This document shows positions 1-7,509 of a stretch of 28,157 bases of DNA, piece after piece (within the stretch, counting starts at the first letter, position 1; every line of letters begins with the position of its first letter). The DNA lies in IMG/VR virus record IMGVR_UViG_3300030103_003250, positions 1-28,157 of that record. One strand, given 5' to 3'. The notes below the pieces were generated by a model. That model was not told the origin of the DNA. It saw only the letters and a list, made by a program, of their open reading frames with translations, and searched no databases. The translations under genes and the position numbers were made by a program. This DNA comes from a virus.

Positions 1-165
1 TGGGAACAGGAGCATCTATCTAATGGTAGATATACTCTTGAAATGGTCAGAATTGATGACAAAGTTAAAGAAGTCATTACAAAGATCAAACTGGAAGAAG
101 CAGTTATTGCCCACAAGCAGAACACAATTGAAGGTGCTGCTCCACAAGTTTCAGTAGCTACTTAA
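1..165 (+). CDS. 3' end of an unidentified phage gene (partial)
   Basis: Open reading frame 1 runs from the window edge to a TAA at 163-165, giving the last 54 residues of a protein that begins outside the window. The tail is charged and probably helical (for example VRIDDKVKEVITKIKLEEAV) and ends in a small-residue stretch, SVAT. It precedes a leader region and a probable decoration gene, so an upstream head-module protein (capsid, scaffold or similar) is plausible from position. I do not recognise the family. It is accepted as coding because the frame is open to the window edge and ends just before a non-coding region. Confidence 0.6.
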   Translation, partial: WEQEHLSNGRYTLEMVRIDDKVKEVITKIKLEEAVIAHKQNTIEGAAPQVSVAT

Positions 166-212
166 TAAAAAGCTACATCGTTGGAAAAATCCAATCCACA
201 CTACAGGCTCTC

Positions 213-241
213 TTGCACTCTACTCAAAACTAATGTATAAA
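213..241 (+). promoter_or_regulatory. Possible sigma70-type promoter
   Basis: A -35-like TTGCAC (213-218) and a -10-like TATAAA (236-241) are separated by exactly 17 bp. The -10 matches 5 of 6 consensus positions and the -35 only 3 of 6. The -10 overlaps the left arm of the inverted repeat at 231-258, so a protein binding that repeat could control it. Chance matches are common in AT-rich DNA. Confidence 0.35.
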
Positions 242-258
242 AAACACACTATACATTA
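231..258. repeat. Perfect 9-bp inverted repeat in the leader
   Basis: TAATGTATA (231-239) and TATACATTA (250-258) are perfect reverse complements with a 10-nt spacer. No T-run follows, so it is not a typical intrinsic terminator. An operator or mRNA hairpin is more likely. Confidence 0.6.
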
Positions 259-260
259 AA

Positions 261-305
261 TTGAATATCGACGCGTATAGTCGACGGCCTAGAGACGATA
301 TTCAA
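261..305. repeat. Perfect 10-bp inverted repeat enclosing a palindromic core
   Basis: TTGAATATCG (261-270) pairs perfectly with CGATATTCAA (296-305), with a 25-nt loop. Inside and overlapping the left arm is a competing 5-bp pair, TCGAC (268-272) with GTCGA (280-284). The core also contains the palindromes ACGCGT (271-276) and GTCGAC (280-285). Such a structure just before a strong ribosome site could be an RNA-processing, stability or protein-binding element. Confidence 0.55.
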
Positions 306-325
306 ATAACTAGGAGGATAATAAT

Positions 326-844
326 ATGGCAAACACTACGTTTTCAGGACCGGTCATTTCTAAAAATGGTTTTATAGGTACTGGACCAGGATCAACTGTT
401 GCATTAACAGCTAATACTACATTAACTGTAAATGATCACGCAGGAAGAATCTTATTAACACAAGACGCGGATGGTATTTTTACTTTACCATCAATTAACA
501 CAAATGCTAACGGAGCTACAGCAGGCACTACAGACTACAACAATTTAAATAACATTGGTGCAAGTTTTACTTTTTATGTAGACACTACTGCAACGGATGT
601 TCAAATCGTAACTGATGGAACTGATAAGTTTACAGGTGCGGCTATGATTGCTGTAGATGATGGAGCTAAAAAAGCTTTCTTTCCAGGAGCATCAAATGAT
701 GTACTTTCTATGAATGGTACTACAAAAGGTGGAATTATTGGATCTATAGTTACAGTTACTGCTATTGAAGCAGCTAACTACTTAGTTCATAACTCACTAT
801 TGTTAGGATCAGGAACTATTGTTACACCATTTAGCGATACGTAA
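326..844 (+). CDS. Probable capsid decoration / small head structural protein
   Basis: This 172-aa protein is rich in Thr, Gly, Ala and Val, with alternating beta-type segments and very few charged residues. The pattern includes AGRILLTQDADGIFTLPSI, then a beta segment ASFTFYVDT. It has no signal peptide or membrane segment. This resembles small beta-rich capsid-associated proteins of marine phages, where a T-L-P-S/A element near the middle is common; that link is from family memory, not a search. The start is fixed by a strong Shine-Dalgarno (AGGAGG, 8-nt spacing). High expression is suggested by the elaborate leader upstream and the terminator immediately downstream. Position between head and neck genes supports a head role; a capsid fibre is the alternative. 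Confidence 0.6.
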   Translation: MANTTFSGPVISKNGFIGTGPGSTVALTANTTLTVNDHAGRILLTQDADGIFTLPSINTNANGATAGTTDYNNLNNIGASFTFYVDTTATDVQIVTDGTDKFTGAAMIAVDDGAKKAFFPGASNDVLSMNGTTKGGIIGSIVTVTAIEAANYLVHNSLLLGSGTIVTPFSDT

Positions 845-855
845 TAAATAATTAG

Positions 856-875
856 TGTGGGGCTTCGGCCCCACA
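856..875 (+). terminator. Intrinsic terminator with UUCG tetraloop
   Basis: TGTGGGGC (856-863) and GCCCCACA (868-875) form a perfect 8-bp GC-rich stem around TTCG (864-867), an exceptionally stable tetraloop. It is followed by TAAATTTT. The tail is not a pure T-run, so termination may be partial. It sits 11 bp after the decoration gene, a layout used to give that gene more transcript than the genes downstream. Confidence 0.85.
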
Positions 876-896
876 TAAATTTTAAGGAGATTAAAT

Positions 897-1220
897 ATGG
901 CAAGTAATGGAGATATACAAGCAACAAGATCAACCGCAGCAGCAGGTGCTACAGCAATAATTGAACCACCTATTAGATTAAGAGGTATTATAATTTCTTC
1001 CGATGGTGTTGGTGCAGGTGTGTTAGAACTTACAACAACTTCAAATACTGGAACTACAATATTTATTGGTGACGTTCCTTCAGGAGATGTAATTAATTTT
1101 TCATTTCCCGAAGAGGGAATTTTATTTCCAAAAGGAATTTTTTGTAAAACTAAAACTAATATTGCAGCTTACACATTATTGACGGACAAATATTCAGGAC
1201 CAGGTTTAACAGCGGGGTAA
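897..1220 (+). CDS. Small beta-rich virion protein, function unknown
   Basis: A 107-aa protein starting behind a good Shine-Dalgarno (AAGGAGA at 884-890). It is made of beta-type segments (RLRGIIISSDG, TTIFIGDVP, VINFSFPEEGILFPKGIF), ends in Gly-rich sequence, and lacks signal peptide or membrane helices. The arrangement (a conserved I-I-S strand, then V.F.FPE.G..F..G) resembles small structural proteins found in many marine phages and is similar in style to the 116-aa product at 15787-16137. It lies just after the terminator and 4 bp before the adaptor gene. A head decoration or neck accessory role is inferred from position only. Confidence 0.55.
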   Translation: MASNGDIQATRSTAAAGATAIIEPPIRLRGIIISSDGVGAGVLELTTTSNTGTTIFIGDVPSGDVINFSFPEEGILFPKGIFCKTKTNIAAYTLLTDKYSGPGLTAG

Positions 1221-1224
1221 TTAA

Positions 1225-2166
1225 ATGGCCAATACCACTTCTGGCACTACAACGTTTGACAAAACGTTTTCGATCGATGAGATAATTGAAGAAGCTTATA
1301 ACAGGCTTGGTCAATTTGACATGAGCGGTTATAATTTAAAAACCGCTCGAAGATCGTTAAACATAATGTTTCAAGAATGGGGAAATAGAGGTCTTCATTT
1401 TTGGGAAGTAGCAAATACTAATATTTCTTTAGTAAATGGTCAAAACGAGTATAAAATTTTTAGAGCAACATCTGACGGTAATTCTAATGGAGTAACTTCT
1501 ACGTTAACTGCTGCTATTGCTTCTACCACAGCAACTACAGGAATTACATTGGCTTCTATAACTAATATGCCTACTACAGGCACTATTAATGTAGGGTCTG
1601 AAAATATTTCGTACACTGGATTTAATGATTTAGAGCTCACTGGAGTAACACGTGGAGTTAATGGAACTACTGCAGCTACTCATTCAAACGGAGATGCAGT
1701 TACTAATTTTGTAAACCAAGCTACAGAAATTTTAGAATGTTCTTACAGAAACAACTCTAATGTTGATTCACCTTTAGAAAAAATAAATAGATCTCAATAC
1801 CAAGCATTATCTAACAAAACTGCAACAGGACAACCCTCACAATATTTTGTTCAAAGATTTGTTGATCATATTTTAATAACTATTTATTTAACTCCTGGTG
1901 CTAGTCAAAACGGAGATGTAATAAATTTTTATTATGAAAAAAGAATTCAAGATGCAGGGGCCTACACTAACGCAACAGATGTACCTTATAGATTTGTACC
2001 TTGCATGGTTGCAGGTTTGACTTATTATTTATCTATGAAATATGCACAACCAAGAATACAAGAAACAAAATTAATTTATGAGGATGAATTAACTAGAGCT
2101 CTAGAAGAAGATGGTTCTTCTGCTAGTGTTTACATTTCACCTCGAACCTACTATCCGAGCATATAA
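1225..2166 (+). CDS. Head-tail adaptor, P22 gp4-like, with inserted beta domain
   Basis: A 313-aa protein. Residues 15-65 carry the helical signature of gp4-like tail accessory factors: SIDEIIEEAYNRLGQ, then LKTARRSLNIMFQEWGNRG and HFW. The C-terminal part (residues 170-313) continues the adaptor fold, with PYRFVPCMVAGLTYYLSMKYA and a charged helix. Between them, at about 88-163, is an extra Thr/Gly-rich beta module ending LTGVTRGVNGTTAATHSNG, unlike the flanking helical parts. gp4-type adaptors bind the portal and extend the neck in short-tailed phages. P22 gp4 is about half this length, and the insertion explains part of the difference. The start follows the previous stop by 4 bp with only a weak ribosome site. 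Confidence 0.7.
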   Translation: MANTTSGTTTFDKTFSIDEIIEEAYNRLGQFDMSGYNLKTARRSLNIMFQEWGNRGLHFWEVANTNISLVNGQNEYKIFRATSDGNSNGVTSTLTAAIASTTATTGITLASITNMPTTGTINVGSENISYTGFNDLELTGVTRGVNGTTAATHSNGDAVTNFVNQATEILECSYRNNSNVDSPLEKINRSQYQALSNKTATGQPSQYFVQRFVDHILITIYLTPGASQNGDVINFYYEKRIQDAGAYTNATDVPYRFVPCMVAGLTYYLSMKYAQPRIQETKLIYEDELTRALEEDGSSASVYISPRTYYPSI

Positions 2167-2168
2167 CT

Positions 2169-3401
2169 ATGGGAAATTTATCAAAAGGTAGATACGCATT
2201 GTTTATTTCAGATCGATCAGGTCTAGCATATCCATATAGAGAAATGGTTAAAGAATGGAATGGTGCAAGAGTTCATACTTCTGAATACGAACCAAAGCAG
2301 CCTCAACTAGAACCTAAACCCTACACCGCTGATCCTCAAGGATTACCTCATCCAAGACCAGCAAGAACAGAATTTCCAACAACAGATTTTTTACCAAAAA
2401 ATCCATTTAGAACAACATCAAACTCAACTCAAGTTGTTGTAGACTTTCCATTTAGTGGATATCAAAATGGAGACTTTGTAAGATTCTCTGATGTAAAAAG
2501 TCCTGTAGGTGGAGTATCGATTTCTACTTTAGAATTAGAATCTTCTTTAGGAGGAAGTCTAAGTTCAACAGCTACTACAATTTCTCTAACCGATTCTTCT
2601 GCTTTTCCAAGCCAAGGTTATATTATAATTGAAAAAATAAATGCAGTTTCAGGTTTATTTGAAAATGAAACTATTTTTTATAATGGTAATGCAGGAAACG
2701 TTTTATCGAATTGTGTTCGAGGAACAGCTGCTCCTTTTAGAGGACAGACTCCCAAAAACACACCCGCAAGTGAACATGCAATTGGAGCCAAAGTATTTGG
2801 TGCTTATCCCATAACAATGGTTCCAACAGTGGTTCCACAAGCGGGACAACCTTCAACTCGTACAGAGTTTAACAGTTTTACTTTTAACCTAACCAGTAAT
2901 GCAAGTACCAGCGAAACAGGAGGCGGCTTTCAATGTTTAGCTGGACCCGTTAATAATAATTTTACTGAGTATAGAAGTGGAGTGTCGACTCCGGTTACTC
3001 CAACTCAAAATTATGCAGTCACTGTAGCCACAGGAACTTTATACATTGTAGGTGGAACAGGAAATGCTTTTTATCTTGATGGATCAAGAAACATGAGTTT
3101 ATCATTAGCTAAAAATACTGTAATTACATTTTCACAAGACAATAGCAATAATGATGGTCATCCTCTATTTATTACAACTTCTAATTCTACAAACCTTTCT
3201 ACTTTAAGAAGTGGAATAGTATCTTCGAATGTTGCTTACTATTTAGATGGTTCTAGTAATTCATCTGCTTACACCAACACAACAACTTTTAATGCTGCGT
3301 CGACAAGATATTTACAATGGACACCTTCTGTTGCAGGAACTTATTACTATGCGTGTTATATTCATGGAATAGGTATGGGAGGTATGATACAAATAACATA
3401 A
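2169..3401 (+). CDS. Modular neck/tail structural protein with C-terminal cupredoxin-like domain
   Basis: A 410-aa protein with three parts. Residues 1-80 form a conserved-looking head domain (KGRYALFISDRSGLAYPYRE, EYEPKQPQLEP) of a kind seen in marine phage structural proteins. Residues 128-211 are a beta module resembling the one inserted in the upstream adaptor (E.I.Y.G...L..C.RG...P). Residues 281-410 are cupredoxin-like: a His in DGHPLFIT (H331) and, near the C-terminus, YYYACYIHGIGMGG, supplying C396, H399 and M403. The order H...C-x2-H-x3-M is that of type-1 copper sites in plastocyanin-type proteins. There is no signal peptide, so copper would have to be loaded in the cytoplasm or after lysis. 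Copper binding is inferred; the fold may be only structural. The next gene starts within its stop codon. Confidence 0.65.
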   Translation: MGNLSKGRYALFISDRSGLAYPYREMVKEWNGARVHTSEYEPKQPQLEPKPYTADPQGLPHPRPARTEFPTTDFLPKNPFRTTSNSTQVVVDFPFSGYQNGDFVRFSDVKSPVGGVSISTLELESSLGGSLSSTATTISLTDSSAFPSQGYIIIEKINAVSGLFENETIFYNGNAGNVLSNCVRGTAAPFRGQTPKNTPASEHAIGAKVFGAYPITMVPTVVPQAGQPSTRTEFNSFTFNLTSNASTSETGGGFQCLAGPVNNNFTEYRSGVSTPVTPTQNYAVTVATGTLYIVGGTGNAFYLDGSRNMSLSLAKNTVITFSQDNSNNDGHPLFITTSNSTNLSTLRSGIVSSNVAYYLDGSSNSSAYTNTTTFNAASTRYLQWTPSVAGTYYYACYIHGIGMGGMIQIT

Positions 3402-4054
3402 TGACTTACACAGAATTAGTACAAAAAATTAAAGATTACACAGAAGTTGATTCAAATGTTTTTACATCAACTATAGTAAATGGTTTTATTGAAGACGCAG
3501 AATATAGAATATTCAGAGAAGTAGATTCAGACAATAATAGAAGATATGATACAGCAAATTTAATTGTTAATGATAGATTTATTGGCAGACCCGCAGGTTT
3601 ATTAATTGTAAGATCTGCACAAATTGTAGATTCTGACGGAAGTTCTCAACCAAATAATAGAGATTTTTTGCAGTATAGAGATACTAGTTTTATGTCAGAA
3701 TTTAATCCTACGGAAGTAACAGGAGTTCCAAAATATTACAGCTTATGGGATGAACAAAACATCGTAGTAGCTCCTACCCCTGATGCTACTTACACAATTC
3801 AATTAAATTATATCTTGAAAGAGCCTGGTTTATCTAGTACAAATGCAACTACATACATAAGTCAAAATTTTCCCAACGGTTTATTGTATGCGTGCCTAGT
3901 AGAAGCTTATGGCTTTTTAAAAGGACCCGTTGACATGCTCCAGTTATATGATAAAAAATACACTGAAGCCGTCAAAGGATTCTCAATTGAACAAATGGGA
4001 AGACGAAGACGAGATGAATATCAAGCAGGTGTTCCTCGAATAGGAAAACAATAA
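3401..4054 (+). CDS. Second head-tail adaptor / neck protein
   Basis: A 217-aa protein. The start is placed at 3401 (MTYTELVQKIKDY) because this ATG overlaps the preceding TAA by one base (TAATG), a junction used repeatedly here. The in-frame ATG at 3317 would give 84 bp of overlap with the cupredoxin domain. Features are an N-terminal helix pair (ELVQKIKDY; FIEDAEYRIFREVD), central beta strands around LLIVRSAQIV and KYYSLWDEQNIVVAPTP, and a C-terminal helix (LLYACLVEAYGFLKGP) with a basic tail. This pattern fits the phage adaptor family typified by the short-tailed SU10-like phages. It probably joins portal, adaptor and nozzle. Assignment is by pattern. Confidence 0.65.
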   Translation: MTYTELVQKIKDYTEVDSNVFTSTIVNGFIEDAEYRIFREVDSDNNRRYDTANLIVNDRFIGRPAGLLIVRSAQIVDSDGSSQPNNRDFLQYRDTSFMSEFNPTEVTGVPKYYSLWDEQNIVVAPTPDATYTIQLNYILKEPGLSSTNATTYISQNFPNGLLYACLVEAYGFLKGPVDMLQLYDKKYTEAVKGFSIEQMGRRRRDEYQAGVPRIGKQ

Positions 4055-4065
4055 GGAGATATACT

Positions 4066-4506
4066 ATGGCTATAACACAAGCGATCGCAAATGCTTTCAA
4101 AAAACAATTACTAGAAGGTGATGCAAGTTTTAAATCATCTGGTGGTGATGTTTTTAAATTAGCTCTTTATACTTCTTCAGCAGCTCTAAATTCAGCAACG
4201 ACATCTTTTACAACTTCGGGTGAAGTTAGTAATACAGGTACCTACGCTTCTGGTGGAGATAAATTAACAGGTCAAAATACATCAATTGCATCAGGTGTTG
4301 CAATTGTTGACTTTGCAGATTTATCATTTACTGGTGTAACGTTGACTGCTAGAGGGGCTATGATTTACAACACATCTTCAGCAGTTACTAATGCTACAGT
4401 TTGTGTTTTAGATTTTGGAGGAGATAAGACAGCTACTTCGGGAACTTTTACAATTCAGTTTCCAGCATTTACTACAGCAGCAGCTATATTAAGAATTTCT
4501 GGGTAA
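4066..4506 (+). CDS. Conserved phage structural protein, function unknown
   Basis: A 146-aa protein behind a good ribosome site (AAGGAGA). It matches a pattern recurrent in phages: MAITQAIANAFKKQLLEG at the N-terminus, D.FKLALYTSSA, a central TARGAMIYN, then CVLDFGGDKTATSGTFTIQF with hydrophobic ending AAAILRI. It is beta-rich without signal or membrane segments. The family is widespread and normally lies next to neck or fibre genes; its exact location in the virion is not known to me. Here it separates the adaptor from the first tail fibre, which suits a tail-attached or fibre-anchoring component. Confidence 0.6.
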   Translation: MAITQAIANAFKKQLLEGDASFKSSGGDVFKLALYTSSAALNSATTSFTTSGEVSNTGTYASGGDKLTGQNTSIASGVAIVDFADLSFTGVTLTARGAMIYNTSSAVTNATVCVLDFGGDKTATSGTFTIQFPAFTTAAAILRISG

Positions 4507-4518
4507 TAGGAGAACTAA

Positions 4519-6600
4519 ATGGCATTAGTTGTAAACGACAGAGTAAAAGAAACTTCTACCACTACTGGTACGGGTACGCTTTCTCTTGCAGGAGCAGTAA
4601 CAGGTTTTGAAACTTTTTCATCAGCGATTGGTAATACAAACACAACGTATTATGCGATTGTAAATAGTAATGGTGAATTTGAAGTTGGATTAGGAACAGT
4701 ATCAGCAGCCGCTTTGGCTAGAACTACTGTTATCTCATCATCAAACAGTGATTCAGCAGTAGACTTTTCTGCTGGAACTAAAGATGTTTTTTGCACCCTT
4801 CCAGCATCAAAAGCTGTAGTGCTAGATGCTAGTGGAAACATTGTTGCAAACAATGGAAGCAATTTAACAGCTCTAAATGCAACTCAACTTACTAGCGGAA
4901 CAGTTCCCGATGCAAGATTTCCAGCAACTTTACCTGCTCTAAACGGATCAGCTTTAACAGCCTTAAACGGAACTGCTATATCTAGCGGTACTGTAGCTAA
5001 TGCTAGACTTCCAGATCCTATAAGTGATAAAACTATTAATGCATCTAGACCATTAACTGTTAAAGGTGATGGATCAAGTGCCGATGGACAATTAATTTTA
5101 AACTGTTCTCAAAACAGTCACGGAGTAAAAATAACATCCCCTGCTCACTCAGCTAACGCAACATGGGAATGGATATTACCTGTTAACGATGGGACTTCAG
5201 GTCAAGTTTTAACTACTGATGGTAATGCATCTGCTCAATTATCTTGGACCACTCCTACAGTTGGAGATGTAACTTCTGTTGTAGCAGGTGATGGTTTAAC
5301 AGGCGGTGGAACAACAGGAGATGTAACTTTAAACGTTGCAGCAGGAAACTTAATTGACGTTCAAGCAGACCAAGTAGACGTAGATTTATCAGAATTAACA
5401 ACTTCAACATCAGACGCTGATGGAGATTTCTTTGCTGTAATAGACGCAGCAAATGCACAGAAAAAATTAACTAAAGGAAATATAGCTATTTCTGGTTTTA
5501 ATAATGATAGTGGATTCATTGATGGATCTGCTTTAAATGCCAGCAATCTAAGTTCAGGTACAATACCTGATGCAAGATTTCCTGCTACACTTCCAGCAGT
5601 TAATGGATCAGCTTTAACTAATTTAGATGCAGATGACTTAGCTTCGGGTACAGTACCTGACGCAAGGTTCCCAGCAACTTTACCTGCAGTTAACGGAAGT
5701 GCATTAACAAATTTAAATGCTTCCAATTTAGCAAGCGGAACGGTACCTGACGCAAGATTTCCAGCTACACTTCCAGCCGCAAATGGTTCTAATTTAACAG
5801 CATTGAATGCAACTAACATTGCAAGTGGAACAGTTTCAAATGCAAGACTAGATGCTCAACTTCAAGACATTGCAGCTTTATCTGCAACAAGCGGTAAAGT
5901 TATTCAAGGGGATGGTTCTAACTTTGGACTATCTGCATATACATTACCAACTTCTGATGGATCAGCAGGTAACGTTTTAACAACTGATGGTTCTGGTGCA
6001 GTTACTTTTGCAGCTCCTACAGTGGGAGATATAACAGGAGTAACAGCTGGTTCAGGTTTAACAGGTGGTGGATCTTCTGGTTCAGTTACATTAGACGTTG
6101 GAGCAGGAACAGGTATTGATGTTGCAGCAGATGCAATTTCTGTAGACGTATCTGATTTCATGACTAATGGTTCAAACAATAGAGTTTTAACTGCAGCTGG
6201 TGCAGATACAATGAATGCTGAAGCAAATATGTCTTTTGATGGATCTACACTAGATGTCACTGGTGCAATAAGAGCCACAGGAGATGTGACAGCTTTTTAT
6301 TCTTCAGATAAAAATTTAAAAGAAAATATTTCAAACATAGATAGTTCATTAGATAAAGTTTCTAAAATAAATGGTGTTTATTATAACTGGACTAAAGAAG
6401 CTCAAGAAAAACACAGTCACTTTGGTAAAGAAAAAGAAATTGGTGTTATAGCACAAGAAGTTGAAGAAGTATTACCTGAAATTGTTGCAACAAGAGAAGA
6501 TGGAACAAAAGCAGTTAGATATGAAAGACTATGTGCTTTATTAATTGAATCTGTAAAAGAACTTAAAAAAGAAATAGAAGAACTAAAAACAGGAGCCTAG
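4519..6600 (+). CDS. Tail fibre with S74 intramolecular chaperone domain
   Basis: A 693-aa fibre with a good ribosome site (AGGAGA). Residues 1-100 resemble a virion-attachment domain. A shaft follows with 30-aa repeats at residues 119-166 and 339-448, and two copies of a second module beginning VGD(V/I)T at about 248-288 and 502-546. The C-terminus from about 590 is an S74 peptidase-type chaperone domain: AFYSSDKNLKENI, GVIAQEVEEVLPEIV and a final coiled coil. The expected self-cleavage pair is S596 and K601 (Ser-x4-Lys), which would release about 98 residues after trimerisation, as in phage endosialidases and neck fibres. Receptor binding is likely on the region just before cleavage. The host receptor cannot be read from sequence. 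Confidence 0.85.
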   Translation: MALVVNDRVKETSTTTGTGTLSLAGAVTGFETFSSAIGNTNTTYYAIVNSNGEFEVGLGTVSAAALARTTVISSSNSDSAVDFSAGTKDVFCTLPASKAVVLDASGNIVANNGSNLTALNATQLTSGTVPDARFPATLPALNGSALTALNGTAISSGTVANARLPDPISDKTINASRPLTVKGDGSSADGQLILNCSQNSHGVKITSPAHSANATWEWILPVNDGTSGQVLTTDGNASAQLSWTTPTVGDVTSVVAGDGLTGGGTTGDVTLNVAAGNLIDVQADQVDVDLSELTTSTSDADGDFFAVIDAANAQKKLTKGNIAISGFNNDSGFIDGSALNASNLSSGTIPDARFPATLPAVNGSALTNLDADDLASGTVPDARFPATLPAVNGSALTNLNASNLASGTVPDARFPATLPAANGSNLTALNATNIASGTVSNARLDAQLQDIAALSATSGKVIQGDGSNFGLSAYTLPTSDGSAGNVLTTDGSGAVTFAAPTVGDITGVTAGSGLTGGGSSGSVTLDVGAGTGIDVAADAISVDVSDFMTNGSNNRVLTAAGADTMNAEANMSFDGSTLDVTGAIRATGDVTAFYSSDKNLKENISNIDSSLDKVSKINGVYYNWTKEAQEKHSHFGKEKEIGVIAQEVEEVLPEIVATREDGTKAVRYERLCALLIESVKELKKEIEELKTGA
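5533..5862 (+). repeat. Tandem 90-bp repeats in the fibre shaft
   Basis: Three full and one partial 30-residue units (core SGT(V/I)PDARFPATLPA.NGS.LT) lie head to tail. An earlier full unit plus partial unit sits at 4873-5016. Protein identity is high while codons differ between units, so this is maintained protein repetition, not a fresh DNA duplication. Confidence 0.8.
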
Positions 6601-6603
6601 ACA

Positions 6604-7464
6604 ATGGCTTTTGCTAGTAGTTCATTTTCGGAAGCGGCTTTTGCCTCAGCGGGTCCAACAGCAGTTCAAGTATCTGGTTTTACTCTTACTTCAAATCTTG
6701 GTTCTATAGCTACACAAGGTGAACTTGGAGTTGATGTTCCTGTAACAGGTTTTGATCTAACTGTTAATAATACAACTGCAATACAAGATACCTTAACTGC
6801 TTTCGCTCAAGCACCTTTTGCTACTGAGAGTCCTAGTACATTTAGCCCTGCAAATGTTGATGTAGGCATTGTATCTAATGCAGCCGTAACAGGTATTGCA
6901 ATGAGTGCTAGTTTAGGTACAGCAATAACCGGTGCTGATGCTATAATTATTCCAACTGGTTTTCCTTTAACTGCAGCATTAGGAACTGCTGTTGGTTTTG
7001 GATTAACTGAAGTTGATGTTACTGGATTTGCAATGACAGCTAATTTAGGAACTGCTCATGCATTTACGGATGTTGTAACAGAAGATGTAACTGGTATTGG
7101 GTTTAATATAAACCTAGGAAGTGTTACTGCTACACCAAACTCACAAATTGTTCCTACCGGCATTGCAATGACAATGAACGAAGGTACTGCAACATCAGCA
7201 GCAGATGCTAACACTTCTGTTACTGGAATTGCAATGAGTGCTTCTTTAGGAAGTATAGGCATAGCCTTAAATACACCGGTAGATGTAACAGGTATAGCAA
7301 TGACTATGCAGGAAGGAACCGCTACTGCACCAGATTCTCTTGCTATATTAACAGGAATTGCAATGACAATGACTGAAGGAAGTATTAAAGGACCAGTTAT
7401 ATGGAATCCAGTGCCTACCGGATCAGCTCCAATAACTCCTCCTGGTTGGAAAGAAGTGGCTTGA
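6604..7464 (+). CDS. VTG-repeat virion protein, probably fibre or tail accessory
   Basis: A 286-aa protein with a ribosome site (AGGAG) inside the end of the preceding fibre gene. After a short N-terminal segment it consists of about ten copies of a module beginning (V/P/L)TG(I/F).(M/L)T, spaced mostly 20-24 residues apart from residue 23 to 260, ending in a Pro/Trp-rich tail. There is almost no positive charge and no membrane segment. Such regular short beta modules suit an elongated solenoid or fibrous stalk. It sits between two S74 fibres, so a role in the adsorption apparatus is the natural inference. I do not recognise a characterised homologue. Confidence 0.55.
   Translation: MAFASSSFSEAAFASAGPTAVQVSGFTLTSNLGSIATQGELGVDVPVTGFDLTVNNTTAIQDTLTAFAQAPFATESPSTFSPANVDVGIVSNAAVTGIAMSASLGTAITGADAIIIPTGFPLTAALGTAVGFGLTEVDVTGFAMTANLGTAHAFTDVVTEDVTGIGFNINLGSVTATPNSQIVPTGIAMTMNEGTATSAADANTSVTGIAMSASLGSIGIALNTPVDVTGIAMTMQEGTATAPDSLAILTGIAMTMTEGSIKGPVIWNPVPTGSAPITPPGWKEVA
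6670..7383 (+). repeat. Tandem VTG-module repeat array
   Basis: About ten degenerate units of roughly 60-72 bp, each encoding a core such as VTGIAMSASLGTA or VTGIAMTMQEGTA. Two subtypes interleave: one with a LG(T/S) end and one with an EGT end. The latter is concentrated in the last third. Confidence 0.7.
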
Positions 7465-7509
7465 TTTTAAATAAAAATAAAATAAAATGAAATATTAAGG
7501 AATTAAATT

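Larger units (their letters stand above)
166..325 (+). promoter_or_regulatory. Non-coding leader upstream of the decoration gene
   Basis: This 160-bp stretch has no credible reading frame. It holds a possible sigma70-type promoter (213-241), two tandem perfect inverted repeats (231-258 and 261-305), a locally GC-richer palindromic core (268-292) and a strong Shine-Dalgarno AGGAGG at 312-317, 8 nt before the ATG at 326. It is the longest non-coding gap in the window, which fits a control region for heavily expressed virion genes. Confidence 0.6.

Noticed and set aside
264-292. Cluster of ACGCGT, GTCGAC and GGCC palindromes as a cloning-vector remnant
   Set aside because: The flanks are normal phage sequence and the cluster lies within a perfect 10-bp inverted repeat that explains it as a biological element; no vector sequence is recognisable.
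3317-3400. Upstream in-frame extension of the second adaptor
   Set aside because: It would overlap the cupredoxin C-terminus by 84 bp; the TAATG junction at 3399-3403 gives the natural start.
5361-5819. 152-aa open frame on the minus strand inside the first fibre gene
   Set aside because: It mirrors the 30-aa repeats of the fibre; the Val/Ala/Leu-rich product is a shadow with no ribosome site.
5533-5862. Regularly spaced repeats as a CRISPR array
   Set aside because: The 90-bp units are continuous coding sequence of a fibre shaft with codon differences between units; there are no spacers.
5904-6278. 124-aa minus-strand open frame
   Set aside because: Antisense shadow of the S74 fibre, low-complexity Val/Pro/Ser product, no start signal.
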